Assembly (NCBI GenBank): GCA_022842065.1
Contig: JALHQH010000043.1
Location: 41,781-105,780 of the forward strand
Source of the DNA: Caldilineaceae bacterium
Lineage (GTDB): Bacteria > Chloroflexota > Anaerolineae > Caldilineales > Caldilineaceae
Direction: 5' to 3'
Length of the DNA: 64,000 nucleotides
The translations under genes were made by a program, and so were the position numbers. The notes under the pieces are model-generated. The model saw only the letters and a program-made list of their open reading frames with translations, had not been told where the DNA came from and ran no database searches. Positions 19,329 to 27,802 of this stretch are shown piece after piece (the first letter of the stretch is position 1; every line of letters starts with the position of its first letter).

Positions 19329-20093
19329 ATGCAAACTATCAGACATACCGCACATCGGCTAGCCATTTTCCTGCTCATGGCTGTTGCGCTCATCGCACCG
19401 GCGCAAACAGTCCACGCCGCCGACACCGAAATCGCCCACATCTGGCGCTTTACCTACCAACATAGCCCCGGTACCGGCACGTTGGAGGTGATGGTCGTCG
19501 AACACGACAAGCTCACCCATGAGATTATAACGGTACTGCAAGCGTTTACCTATGCGGTCCCCTGCACCCCTGCCGGCAACGGTGCCACCTGCGATCTGGA
19601 TATTCGCAGCGCGCTCCAAGATGCTTATATCCAGATGGATCGCAAAGAGGAGGCGGCAAAGGTGAGAGCGGCAGAATCCTATCGCTGGATGATTGTCGAA
19701 GCGACCGGCACCTGGAGCAGCGCTGTTCCCAAAGCCCAGACCGTGCTGGCCGCTCATCCATCCTTGCAATTCGCGGTCGCAACGCCGGGCGGCAACAGTA
19801 CACGTTTTACCAGCGGTTGGAACAGCCATAACACTACCAGCCAACTGCACAAAACGACCACTGGTGTACGCGAGACCATGACCAACAAATTCAGTTGCGT
19901 GCAGAATGGCCCTTGTACCAGCGAAAACTATGTCATGGTCAGCCAGCGCAAGGTTGGGCTTGGTAGTACCAACTTAGCGAGTAGCACCACCGTCGGTTTC
20001 CAGCTTGCACCGGCGCAGATCAGGATTACCGTACCGGCTGGTTTTCAATTAGAGAGCTTCGTTATCGATCCGCCTAAGGCCGGTTACGGATAA
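19329..20093 (+). CDS. secreted protein of unknown function
   Basis: 254 aa. AGGAG precedes the ATG at 19329. A signal peptide is clear (LAIFLLMAVALIAPAQTVHA, cleavage about residue 31). The mature part is mixed alpha/beta with Cys pairs (PCTPAGNGATC, CVQNGPC) that may form disulfides. I recognise no family. It ends in FVIDPPKAGYG without the YLPL tail. A -10-like TATACT lies at 19253-19258. It has its own terminator, so it is probably a single-gene transcript heading the run of exported proteins. Confidence 0.75.
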   Translation: MQTIRHTAHRLAIFLLMAVALIAPAQTVHAADTEIAHIWRFTYQHSPGTGTLEVMVVEHDKLTHEIITVLQAFTYAVPCTPAGNGATCDLDIRSALQDAYIQMDRKEEAAKVRAAESYRWMIVEATGTWSSAVPKAQTVLAAHPSLQFAVATPGGNSTRFTSGWNSHNTTSQLHKTTTGVRETMTNKFSCVQNGPCTSENYVMVSQRKVGLGSTNLASSTTVGFQLAPAQIRITVPAGFQLESFVIDPPKAGYG

Positions 20094-20120
20094 ACTTTTT
20101 GCGATAAAACTTGCGTGTAA

Positions 20121-20158
20121 GAAAAGCGTCGGACAGTTGTCCGGCGCTTTTCTTTTTG
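20121..20158 (+). terminator. intrinsic terminator
   Basis: GAAAAGCGTCGGACA pairs with TGTCCGGCGCTTTTC (one G-U pair) across three bases and is followed by TTTTT. It ends the transcript of the secreted protein 28 bases upstream. Confidence 0.85.
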
Positions 20159-20290
20159 CCATTGTAGCGCAACTAGGGGCGGAGGGCAATCAACTCGGCG
20201 CTGCATCAGCGGCCTTAGGCCCAGGATGTCACTAGAGAAGACCCCACTTGGCCATAAAAGGTAACGTTGAATTTTTCCAGCGAGCATGTT

Positions 20291-20383
20291 GCCTGAGCGG
20301 CACCAATAACGATGAAAATGGTACGTAGGTCAGCGCCTCCGGCGTGACAAGCTTGGTTGTCACGCCGGAGGCGCTGACCTACG
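20291..20383. repeat. direct repeat plus perfect 27-bp palindrome (CGTAG...CTACG type)
   Basis: CGTAGGTCAGCGCCTCC... (20324-20350) and its exact reverse complement (20357-20383) are separated by GCTTGG. A leader of about 30 bases ending in CAATAACGATGAAAAT (about 20291-20319) recurs at about 20411-20440 before a second inverted repeat. The arms begin and end with CGTAG/CTACG like the palindromes at 32701, 36829 and 63862. Confidence 0.8.
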
Positions 20384-20410
20384 ATTAGGTTATTTTCCCA
20401 TCAGGCACCA

Positions 20411-20519
20411 TGCCTTGGCGGCATCAATAACGATGAAAATTTTTCTACCGCCAAGGTCGCGAAGAGCGCAAAGGTTCGCTTAAGGCTTTTCTTCGCGCTC
20501 TTGGCGACCTTCGCGGTGG
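20411..20519. repeat. second leader plus imperfect inverted repeat
   Basis: The leader GCATCAATAACGATGAAAAT is followed by arms of about 28 bases (about 20446-20473 and 20491-20519; ACCGCCAAGGTCGCGAAGAG type) with four or five mismatches. Together with the preceding unit it makes a tandem of leader plus palindrome. The gap 20520-20785 holds only a possible micro-ORF. Confidence 0.65.
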
Positions 20520-20599
20520 GCCTATTTACAGAACAGGCAGTGGCGACGGGCGGCAAGGCATTTGCGCGGCAAATACACCTGAAGGAGAACGAAAGCTAA

Positions 20600-20674
20600 T
20601 GAGGGGTTCGACCGCAAAAAGAAGCAAAGTGCACGGATTTAGACGCATCAAGCCACCGCCAACCGGGCTATGAT
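20600..20674 (+). CDS. possible 24-residue basic microprotein
   Basis: ATG at 20600 with AAGGAG about 11 bases upstream; translation MRGSTAKRSKVHGFRRIKPP then PTGL and stop. The KRSKVHGFR stretch resembles the start of ribosomal protein bL34, but the frame stops where bL34 would continue (no RKVLARRRAKGR part) and no rnpA or dnaA is near. It may be a relic, an unrelated microprotein, or chance. Confidence 0.25.
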
Positions 20675-20785
20675 AGCAGCCACACATTGATGCTCACACT
20701 ACAGTCAAACTTGGTGATGTCCCCTTGGTCGCTGTGGCCAGTGATGGCGAACATCTGTGTACTTTTGCTTGTGAAGGACTCGATC

Positions 20786-21145
20786 ATGCAACCGTTATCT
20801 TTACTGATTGTCATTGCGTTGACCCTGACTGCCGGCTTTGCCGATGCCCAGGGTTTTCTCTACTCCACCGCGGTCTGGCGTAACGGGATCTTTAACTGGT
20901 CCGCCGCGCTGCGTTCGGCGTTGGGCTTTGGCCTCGGCATCCCCTGCTATTGGATTGCCGTTCGTTATCTACATGAAGGGGGGATTATTACCCCCGAAAT
21001 TCAGACGCTCTTCTGGTTTGTCGTCACCATCACTGGGGTGGCGATTGCCGGCGGCAACTTCCTCGGCTGGAATGTGATCGACAAAGCCGTGGCCGTAGCG
21101 ATTCTGGCGGGGGTGGTCTGGTTGATGGTGCGGACGAGTGTATAA
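20786..21145 (+). CDS. small membrane protein, about four transmembrane segments
   Basis: 119 aa from the ATG at 20786, chosen for GAAGGA eight bases upstream; the frame is open further up (20687) but that extension looks non-coding. Hydrophobic stretches at about 3-20, 42-60, 70-90 and 100-117 suggest four membrane helices with short loops. No family recognised. It lies 45 bases before the legumain-like protease gene on the same strand and may share its transcript. Confidence 0.6.
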   Translation: MQPLSLLIVIALTLTAGFADAQGFLYSTAVWRNGIFNWSAALRSALGFGLGIPCYWIAVRYLHEGGIITPEIQTLFWFVVTITGVAIAGGNFLGWNVIDKAVAVAILAGVVWLMVRTSV

Positions 21146-21190
21146 GCGCAACCGCGTTGGCGACAGTTGCAAAGCATTGGGAGAATAGAG

Positions 21191-24100
21191 ATGAACGTTC
21201 AACCTTCAATAAGAGTGCCACTGATGCCGCAACCGCAGAGACGCGCCCTCGCGCTAGCGCTGCTGCTGTTGCTGCTCTTGCTGTTCATTGGCATGCAATA
21301 TGGACAGACCTTAACGGTGCAGGCCCGGAGCTTTTTGGCGTGGAGTGGCAGCGTCATGCCCGTTGACAGCATGGCCGGTGCGCCCCCCTTCGCCACGGAT
21401 CGCCTGACCGTGGCTCTAACCGGCGTGAGTGCACCGCCAGCCAATCGCCAGCTGAATGTTTACCTGCATAACAGCACAAACGCCACGGGGCTACGCTGTG
21501 CCAATCTGCCCGTCGCAGGCGGTGCCATTAACACCGATTGTGACTTCTCCGGCCGCCTCTTGATCGGGCGTTACGACACCCTCACCTTTGTGCAGGAGAG
21601 CACCGTCTTCAATGCCACAGTACCCACCACGGCGCTTGCGGATCTGCGCCGGGCGCTCTACCAGGCGGAGGGGACGCCCAATCTGACGGCCTATGGCGTT
21701 GGCTTGAAAAGCGAAGCCAAGCTGCTGGCCGAACATGCTGACTTTGCTGCGAGCGCCGCCGCAGCAGGCAATCTTGTCATGGCCAAACGGCACACCGAGC
21801 ATCTGCTCAACATCCTCTATGGCAAGGGTGATAGCCGCTACGGCGACCAGGATAACGATGGCGTCACGACCAATCCCGGTGACGGCTATGGCCTGTTGCC
21901 TTACCGCCAACAGTTGCTAGCTACCATGCAAGCTGTCGCCGCCGGCAGTGACAGCAGCGCAAACATGCAGACGCGCGCCGCCCAAGTGGCCGTTGCGCTG
22001 GCGAACATTGGCGACGGCAGCAACGGTGGCAGCGGCTGGACAACCTTGCTGATTGCCAGGGCAGCAGCGTTGCTGGCAACGAACAACAGCAGTGCCGCCG
22101 CGACCGCCGCAACGCAAATGGCCGGCCTGGCCACGCGCATCTACCAAGGCGAAGATCTCAACGATAACGGCGAGATCGAGCCCATTACCGGTGAAGGCGG
22201 CGCACAGACCGCATGGCGCTACACCCAATACGCCGCCGATTTTCTCACGGCGGACGGTACAGGCTACGTGCGCTACCGCGATTCGACCAGTGCCACCAGC
22301 AACGACAGCCTACAGGTCAAACTCACTGGGCTGCCGCCGCTTAATGGGGGTGAACAATATTGGGTCTATCTCGCCACTGCGGCGGGCGATTATTTCATGG
22401 CTGGGGCCGTTGATGGATCAGGTGGCGTAATCGATACGACCTTGCCGACCGCGGGACGGAATCTGGCCGGGGCTTACAGCAGCGCCTTCGTCACTGTGGG
22501 CCAGAAAATTGCCACCGATATCTTGCCGCCCTTGATGCTTGGCTATCTCTGCACCGTCATGGATAGCGCCGACACCACCCCCGGCAAGGTTGGCTATGGC
22601 GTCGGGCTAGCCGACCAGGCTAAGATTCTGGCCGACCATGCCGGCTTTGCGCGCGACGCGGCCAACGCCGGCAATCGCACCGAAGCGCGCCGCCACGCCG
22701 AACATGTGCTCAACATTCTCTACGGAGCCAACGATCCCCGTTATGGCGATCAGGATAACGATGGTGTGCCGACCAATCCGGGTGACGGCTTTGGTCTATT
22801 ATCCTACCGCCAGCAGATGGCGAGTACACTAGCCCTGGCCGCGGCAGCCACTGATGCCACTGCCAATGTGCGCACCAGGGTGGCCCAAGTCGAAGTGGCG
22901 CTCAACAACATCGGTGACGACACGATGAGCAGCAGTTGGACAGCACCGCTCATCGAACGCGCCGAGGCCCTCTTGGCCGCGGGAAATATCGGTGACGTCC
23001 AGACCTTTGCCGGCCAGGTGGCCGCGCTCGGCGATCGCATCTATCGGGGCGAGGAGATCAACGACAATGGGACCATTGAGCCGATCATAGGCGAGGGGGG
23101 CGCGCTGACCGCCTATCGCTACACGCAACATGCCGCCGACTTCTATCCACAAGCCTTGACCCTCGCTGATCCCACGCCGACACCCACAACCGGGACGCCC
23201 ACGCCAACCAGCCCCCCAACCGCGACGCCTGCCCCCGGCACACCGACCGCCACCCCGCCGGCCGGCAGCGACAGCTATGAAAATGATGATCAGTGCGCGG
23301 CGGCTCGCCCAATTACCACGAATGGACTGGTGCAGCGGCGCACCTTTCACCAAACCGGCGATAACGATTGGGTGCGCTTTGACGCCACGGCCGGCGAGCA
23401 ATATCTGATCGAGGTGAATATCCCCGACAGTTCACCGGCCGATGTGGCCATGGAGATGTACACCGTCTGTGGTGGTGTCGTCGCACAAGCGCAAGACTTC
23501 TCCTTTAGCCCGGCGATTCGGCTCGATTACACCGCCCCGGCGACCGGCCCGGTCTATCTCAAATTTTCCAACAACGACCCCAGCACGATTGGCAGCCAGG
23601 TTGCCTACGATCTCACTGTGCGCTCACTCGCAACCGCGGCGGCCCCTGGTCTGCTCATTATCGTCGCCGGGCAGATCAAGAACAACGATCCGGTGCAGCC
23701 GAATATCTATCATGTCACCGACGCTGTGCGCCAACTCTTCATTGACAAAGGCGCGACCGATGAGCAGATCTACTACCTCTCCCCGGATCTCAGCCGCCCA
23801 GGGGTCGATGCGTCAGCCACCGCGGCCAACCTGGAAGCCGCCATTACCCAATGGGCCGATCAACAGGCAGCAACGGCGCAATCGCTCACCATCTACCTGA
23901 TGGATCACGGCGGCCAGGATCTCTTCTATCTGGACAAGTTGCGGGGCGAGTGGATCAGCCCGACCGAGCTCGATAGTTGGTTGGATCAGTTGGAAGCACT
24001 GCGCCCAACGCTCACCATCAATGTGATCTACGAAGCGTGTGAATCGGGCAGCTTTATCAGCGGCGCGCAGAGCATCAGCAAGCCGGGGCGCGTCATCATC

Positions 24101-24715
24101 GCCTCGACCGACGATGTCAACCTGGCCTGGGCCTCGGACGATGGTGCGATCTTCTCTGATCATCTGCTGGACAGTTTGCGCCGCGGCGAAAGTCTCTACA
24201 TCAGCTATCAAAATGCGCGGATTGCGGCCCAGATCGCGCACCCCAATCAACAGGCATGGATCGACGGTGATGGTGACGGCAATGGCACCGACGACGCCAG
24301 CCAGACGGTTGCGGCCCAACGCGGTTTCAACTTTGCCGGCACCTTCCCCGACGAAGTTTGGCCCCCCTTCATTGCCGAAGTGCAGGAGATCACCCCCGAT
24401 GAAGCGGGCCGCGCCGTGCTGCGGGCACAGGTGCGCGACGATGTCGATGTGGATCGGGTTTGGGCGGTCATCTATCCCCCCACCTACAAAGCACCAACCG
24501 AGAGTGAAGAGCTGGTGCAAGAGGTGCTGCCGACCACCGTACTGCTCGACCAGGGCAACGACTGGTATGGGGCCCGCTTTGATGGCTTCCGCGAACAAGG
24601 GACGTACCGCGTCGTCTTCTTTGCCGACGACAACCAGGGCAGCAACGCGCGGCCGGTTTCGGTCAATGTGCGCTTTGGCGCAAACACGATTTATCTACCG
24701 CTGGTAAGTAAATAA
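21191..24715 (+). CDS. exported legumain-like (C13, clan CD) cysteine peptidase with duplicated N-terminal domain and PPC domain
   Basis: About 1174 aa. The ATG at 21191 has GGGAG upstream and leads into a strongly hydrophobic signal/anchor (ALALLLLLLLLFIGM). Two homologous blocks follow (about 70-350 and 350-650; LNILYG..D.RYGDQDNDGV, PIxGEGGAxTAxRYTQ), then a Thr/Pro linker (PTPTPTTGTPTPTSPP), a pre-peptidase C-terminal-like domain (about 695-812) and the catalytic domain (about 818-1050). His906 in YLMDHGGQD and Cys950 in YEACESGSF match the legumain dyad, so it should be active. An Ig-like domain and the tail NTIYLPLVSK end it. Family knowledge: C13 enzymes cleave after Asn or Asp or act as transamidases. 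Duplicated blocks are of unknown function. Confidence 0.85.
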   Translation: MNVQPSIRVPLMPQPQRRALALALLLLLLLLFIGMQYGQTLTVQARSFLAWSGSVMPVDSMAGAPPFATDRLTVALTGVSAPPANRQLNVYLHNSTNATGLRCANLPVAGGAINTDCDFSGRLLIGRYDTLTFVQESTVFNATVPTTALADLRRALYQAEGTPNLTAYGVGLKSEAKLLAEHADFAASAAAAGNLVMAKRHTEHLLNILYGKGDSRYGDQDNDGVTTNPGDGYGLLPYRQQLLATMQAVAAGSDSSANMQTRAAQVAVALANIGDGSNGGSGWTTLLIARAAALLATNNSSAAATAATQMAGLATRIYQGEDLNDNGEIEPITGEGGAQTAWRYTQYAADFLTADGTGYVRYRDSTSATSNDSLQVKLTGLPPLNGGEQYWVYLATAAGDYFMAGAVDGSGGVIDTTLPTAGRNLAGAYSSAFVTVGQKIATDILPPLMLGYLCTVMDSADTTPGKVGYGVGLADQAKILADHAGFARDAANAGNRTEARRHAEHVLNILYGANDPRYGDQDNDGVPTNPGDGFGLLSYRQQMASTLALAAAATDATANVRTRVAQVEVALNNIGDDTMSSSWTAPLIERAEALLAAGNIGDVQTFAGQVAALGDRIYRGEEINDNGTIEPIIGEGGALTAYRYTQHAADFYPQALTLADPTPTPTTGTPTPTSPPTATPAPGTPTATPPAGSDSYENDDQCAAARPITTNGLVQRRTFHQTGDNDWVRFDATAGEQYLIEVNIPDSSPADVAMEMYTVCGGVVAQAQDFSFSPAIRLDYTAPATGPVYLKFSNNDPSTIGSQVAYDLTVRSLATAAAPGLLIIVAGQIKNNDPVQPNIYHVTDAVRQLFIDKGATDEQIYYLSPDLSRPGVDASATAANLEAAITQWADQQAATAQSLTIYLMDHGGQDLFYLDKLRGEWISPTELDSWLDQLEALRPTLTINVIYEACESGSFISGAQSISKPGRVIIASTDDVNLAWASDDGAIFSDHLLDSLRRGESLYISYQNARIAAQIAHPNQQAWIDGDGDGNGTDDASQTVAAQRGFNFAGTFPDEVWPPFIAEVQEITPDEAGRAVLRAQVRDDVDVDRVWAVIYPPTYKAPTESEELVQEVLPTTVLLDQGNDWYGARFDGFREQGTYRVVFFADDNQGSNARPVSVNVRFGANTIYLPLVSK

Positions 24716-24784
24716 GCCACGGCCCGTTACATCCGTATACCTATCGTTTACACAAAGCATTCTATGATAAGTAGGGAGACTTGC

Positions 24785-27628
24785 ATGAAACGTTCCATCC
24801 ATCGCGTTGTACGGGGCTTGCTGTTGCTCCAAGCATTGCTCTTGGCGCTCATCCCGGCGCTGCCGGTTGCGGCCCAAGAATTCCCAGCACCAGAACGTCC
24901 CATCCACAATGGGGTCGATGCGGTCGATGTCACCGTGTTGGCGGCAGATAATCAGGAATTGAGCGTGGAATACACCTTTCCCGCGCCCCACCTGTGGGTT
25001 ACCGCAGAAGAGAAGATCAACTATCTGCAATTTGCCATTCCCGGCATGGAGCAAGCCTATGGCGAATTGGGCAAACCGGCGGTTCCCTTTTACAGTCGTC
25101 TGCTGGCGTTGCCGCAGGGTGCGGAGGTCACCGTAGCAGAAGTGACAATCAAGGAGAGCGATAGCTTGCAACAGTTGCTCTACCCGGTGCAGGAAAGCCC
25201 AGTTGATCACCCATTGCAGCAGGAGGATGAGGAGTTCCTCACTGCCGCTTACCAGGATCCGCCTTTCACAATCAATGATGATTTTTACAATGGCGACAAT
25301 CTCTATCCGGAAACACCGGTCCTGGTCGAGGTGTTGGGCGAAATGGGCACTTTGCGACTGGCCAGGGTGAGTGTCGCCACAGCACAGTATAACACGGCGA
25401 AAACGCAGCTCACCTTCTTTGCGTCGGTGCGCTTCAAACTCAGCTTTAGCGGTGGGAAAGATCACTTTCTCACCAAACGCGACACCATCGCCTTCAATCG
25501 ACCGGATCAGGGCATCGTCGATCTTTTGTTAAACCACGCGGTGATCTACGCGCATGTGGCAGAGATCTCCTTGGCCCAGTTCGCCTGCCTAGGACAGGAG
25601 TATTTAATCATCACAGATCCGATCTTTCGGACCGCGGCCGATAACCTGGCCGCGGCCAAAAATGCGGCCGGCATCTCAACCAGCGTGGTGGAAACGGGCA
25701 ACGGGGCTGGGCAAGCCGGCACCTCCAGAATCGCGATCAAGAGCTATATCAGCAACCGCTATGACGCCTGCTTGATTCAACTAAAGTATGTGCTCTTGCT
25801 CGGTGATGCGGAACACATTCCGCCGGCCTATAACCGCACCTACGGCAACACCTTTAGCGGGATTGACACCCCTGGCTCGGATCTCGAATATACGCTGTTG
25901 AGTCCGAATGGGCCGGACGATCTGCCCGATGTGGCACTGGGCCGGATTCCGGTTGATACCATTACGCAGGCCAACATTGTCATCAATAAGATCATTCGTT
26001 ATGAGCAGACGCCACCAACAGCGGCCAATTTCTACGAAGATGTAACGGTAGCCGGCTATTTCCAATGTTGCCGCCCGCGCGTCCACGAATGGGTGTTAAA
26101 TCTGTTCAATCCACTGCAACTTGTTGATGGGGTAGCCTCACGCAGCTTTATCGAGACAGCCGAATTGATCCGCGCCGAGTTAGTCGGCGAAGGATATAAC
26201 GTCAACCGGATCTATACCACCGACAACAGCTATCACAACAATAATACCGTCGGTAGTGCGTGGAATTACTACAACCCCACGACGCGAGATACCACACCAC
26301 GCTTTTACTACAACCAGGCCCCTTTACCAGCGGCCATTGGCCCCGATAGCAGCTTCAATTGGTCGGGCTCGGCCGGTGATGTCATCGATGCCTTTAACGA
26401 TGGCTCCTTTCTCGTGGTTCACCGCGATCATGGCAGCAAGAACGGGTGGGGCGATCCTTCATTCAAGGTTGACAACCACTTTGCCCTCACCAACGGCGAT
26501 CTGACGCCGGTCGTCTATAGCATCAACTGTGCCAGCGGTCTCTTTGACAACGAGACGCGCAACCCGGCGAGCGATGACTACGACTATAATACCGAGGTGG
26601 GCAAGACCTATTGGGCAGAAGATCTGCTCCGGCGCAGTGGAGGTGCCGTCGCCATCATCGGTGACACGCGCAACAGCCCAACCTGGGCAAACAGCGCGAT
26701 GCTACGTGGCCTCATGGATGCAACCTGGCCGGGGACCGTACCGGAGGGCGGTACCACCCACACCCGCCGCATGGGCAAAATTCTCAACTATGCCAAAGTT
26801 TACTTAATCGGCCAGGTCGGCGTCTCACAGACGGCGGGCAGCGTCTCAACGGCACAAGCCAAGGGCAATGTGTTGATGTATCACCTCTTTGGCGATCCGA
26901 CGATGAAAATGTGGCTGCAAAATCCGCATCTGACGCCACAGCCAACCAGTTACAGTTTCAGCAACAGTGCGCCGGCCCAATGGACGCTCCGCCACCCACA
27001 GGAAGGGGCAACGGTGACGGCCATGCAAGGCGCAACCGCGCTGGCACGCGGCATCGTTGAAAATGGCGCGGCCACCCTGGAATTCTGGGCAGAACGTTCA
27101 GCCGGGCAACCAGTAAACTTTGTGCTGAGCGCTGGTGATGCCGTTGCCGTAACGCTACCACTCACGCAAACCAGCACCACTGTTACCAAAGAGAAAGGTG
27201 GTTCGCTCAGCACAACCGATAGAATGATCAAGATTGCCATCCCGCCGGGGGCCGTGCAGGCTGAGAGCGAGACCATTCTTACCGATCTCGCCACCGCTTC
27301 GTTTGAGCTACCGCCCAATCATGTAGCGTTACGCAGCTTTCAGCTCAATGCCACCAACGCGCAGGGGGCGGTGACCGGATTACAACAGCCGCTTACCATG
27401 CAGATCTGCGTGGAGAAAGCGGAGCAGAAGCAGCTCAAAGCCGCCTTTATCGCGTACTTTCAGGTGGCAGAAGGGCGTTGGACTGCCCTAAAATCGACCA
27501 TTGATGCGCAGAATGGCTGTGTCACTGCCGCAGGAGAGCAGCTGCGTGAATTTGCGCTGCTCCGTGATGATTCGCTCTCATTCGGTGTGGACGAAGCAAC
27601 CATTTACCTCCCACTCATCACCCGGTAA
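24785..27628 (+). CDS. exported gingipain-like (C25, clan CD) cysteine peptidase
   Basis: About 947 aa. GGGAG lies six bases before the ATG at 24785; signal peptide LLLLQALLLALIPALPVAAQ. A propeptide-like region (about 30-270) precedes the C25-type domain: EYLIITDPIF, LLLGDAEHIPP, then His549 in HRDHGSKNGWG and Cys582 in SINCASGLFD, the positions expected for the catalytic dyad, and FGDPTMKMW closing the domain. A beta-sandwich region and the tail ATIYLPLITR follow. It starts 69 bases after another clan CD peptidase gene. Family knowledge: gingipains are secreted by type IX systems in Bacteroidota; none of that system's C-terminal signal is seen here. Target residue specificity cannot be read from sequence. 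Confidence 0.87.
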   Translation: MKRSIHRVVRGLLLLQALLLALIPALPVAAQEFPAPERPIHNGVDAVDVTVLAADNQELSVEYTFPAPHLWVTAEEKINYLQFAIPGMEQAYGELGKPAVPFYSRLLALPQGAEVTVAEVTIKESDSLQQLLYPVQESPVDHPLQQEDEEFLTAAYQDPPFTINDDFYNGDNLYPETPVLVEVLGEMGTLRLARVSVATAQYNTAKTQLTFFASVRFKLSFSGGKDHFLTKRDTIAFNRPDQGIVDLLLNHAVIYAHVAEISLAQFACLGQEYLIITDPIFRTAADNLAAAKNAAGISTSVVETGNGAGQAGTSRIAIKSYISNRYDACLIQLKYVLLLGDAEHIPPAYNRTYGNTFSGIDTPGSDLEYTLLSPNGPDDLPDVALGRIPVDTITQANIVINKIIRYEQTPPTAANFYEDVTVAGYFQCCRPRVHEWVLNLFNPLQLVDGVASRSFIETAELIRAELVGEGYNVNRIYTTDNSYHNNNTVGSAWNYYNPTTRDTTPRFYYNQAPLPAAIGPDSSFNWSGSAGDVIDAFNDGSFLVVHRDHGSKNGWGDPSFKVDNHFALTNGDLTPVVYSINCASGLFDNETRNPASDDYDYNTEVGKTYWAEDLLRRSGGAVAIIGDTRNSPTWANSAMLRGLMDATWPGTVPEGGTTHTRRMGKILNYAKVYLIGQVGVSQTAGSVSTAQAKGNVLMYHLFGDPTMKMWLQNPHLTPQPTSYSFSNSAPAQWTLRHPQEGATVTAMQGATALARGIVENGAATLEFWAERSAGQPVNFVLSAGDAVAVTLPLTQTSTTVTKEKGGSLSTTDRMIKIAIPPGAVQAESETILTDLATASFELPPNHVALRSFQLNATNAQGAVTGLQQPLTMQICVEKAEQKQLKAAFIAYFQVAEGRWTALKSTIDAQNGCVTAAGEQLREFALLRDDSLSFGVDEATIYLPLITR

Positions 27629-27802
27629 ATCGTTAACCCAGTTAGCGTATAGGCAACGGTGCCATAAAGTGACACTTTTCAGGTGTAAATAGGTTACTTT
27701 ATGGGCTGCCGTGCAGTAAGCAACGAACAGCTTGGCAGCTGTCGCCCGACCAGTTGCGCGTCGGCACGCTGATCACTTAAACAAGAAAATTAGGAGAAAC
27801 AA

